From assembly GCA_937885235.1 (NCBI GenBank), contig CAKZZK010000248.1, forward strand, positions 1-13,266: DNA of 13,266 nucleotides. The letters run 5' to 3'. This document shows positions 13,108 through 13,266 of this stretch, piece after piece. This DNA is from an uncultured Treponema sp. GTDB lineage: Bacteria; Spirochaetota; Spirochaetia; Treponematales; Treponemataceae. The notes under the pieces were generated by a model. That model was not told the DNA's origin. It saw nothing but the letters and a program-made list of their open reading frames with translations, and searched no databases. How positions within the stretch are numbered: the first letter of the stretch is position 1; every line of letters begins with the position of its first letter. The translations under genes were made by a program, and so were the position numbers.

Positions 13108-13266
13108 TATTTCAGTCGCATTGAACATACCTTCCGAGAAAAACTGCACGGCTTCAGCATGAAAAGCTTTCTTGCAGTTGACGAGACTTCTTGCTATCAG
13201 CTGGCAGGGTCCACTATTTCGTCCATTCTGGCTGTATTCTGATGGCTCGATGAATTGATGACGGCA

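Noticed and set aside
13109..13266. Right-edge stretch upstream of metA, including a short minus-strand peptide that recalls chemotaxis receptors
   Set aside because: The likeness is a few residues only, and stops interrupt the frame within about 65 bp; nothing can be supported.

Overview
The window reads as chromosomal DNA of a spirochaete, most likely a Treponema of moderate GC content (organism call is inference). The pointers are a large uncharacterised helical protein of treponemal type, a FliL-like flagellar accessory protein, a PilZ (cyclic-di-GMP) protein and the overall gene mix. There is no rRNA, no CRISPR array and no intact mobile element.

Left part, minus strand (1-2915): a tightly packed run in the order hflX (ribosome-associated GTPase), a FliL-family membrane protein, a three-helix membrane protein, an ECF sigma factor and the start of a zinc-finger anti-sigma factor cut by the window edge. 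Overlaps of 11 bp and 4 bp and a 10-bp gap suggest one operon. hflX is transcribed divergently from a 70-codon small gene (2950-3162). The two promoters share one palindromic -10 box, and each -35 box lies inside the opposite gene's 5' end.

Middle (3177-6903), minus strand: an uncharacterised 510-residue protein, a Uup-like ABC-F ATPase, and a tRNA-Ala(CGC) with its own promoter and terminator. The ~420-bp stretch at 6861-7279 holds the tRNA promoter, a decayed C-terminal piece of an ISAs1-type transposase, a cysteine-containing coding remnant, and the fab promoter.

Right part, plus strand (7232-12142): fabD-fabG-fabF-fabZ, four steps of type II fatty acid synthesis, behind a strong promoter overlapped by a perfect 12-bp-arm palindrome that looks like an operator. 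Next come a PilZ protein with its own palindrome-bearing promoter and a one-base-coupled RlmM/FtsJ-like RNA methyltransferase. A metA on the minus strand (12149-13078) converges on it and carries Glu111, the mark of acetyl-CoA use.

A recurring feature is that four minus- or plus-strand genes (hflX, the 510-residue protein, uup, pilZ) have a good -10 box only 9-11 nt before the start codon. Their own promoters would therefore give nearly leaderless mRNAs. The strongest leads are the shared-box divergent promoter, the fab operator, the coupled PilZ-methyltransferase pair, and the HflX-FliL-sigma operon. All assignments come from reading sequence motifs; no database search was run.
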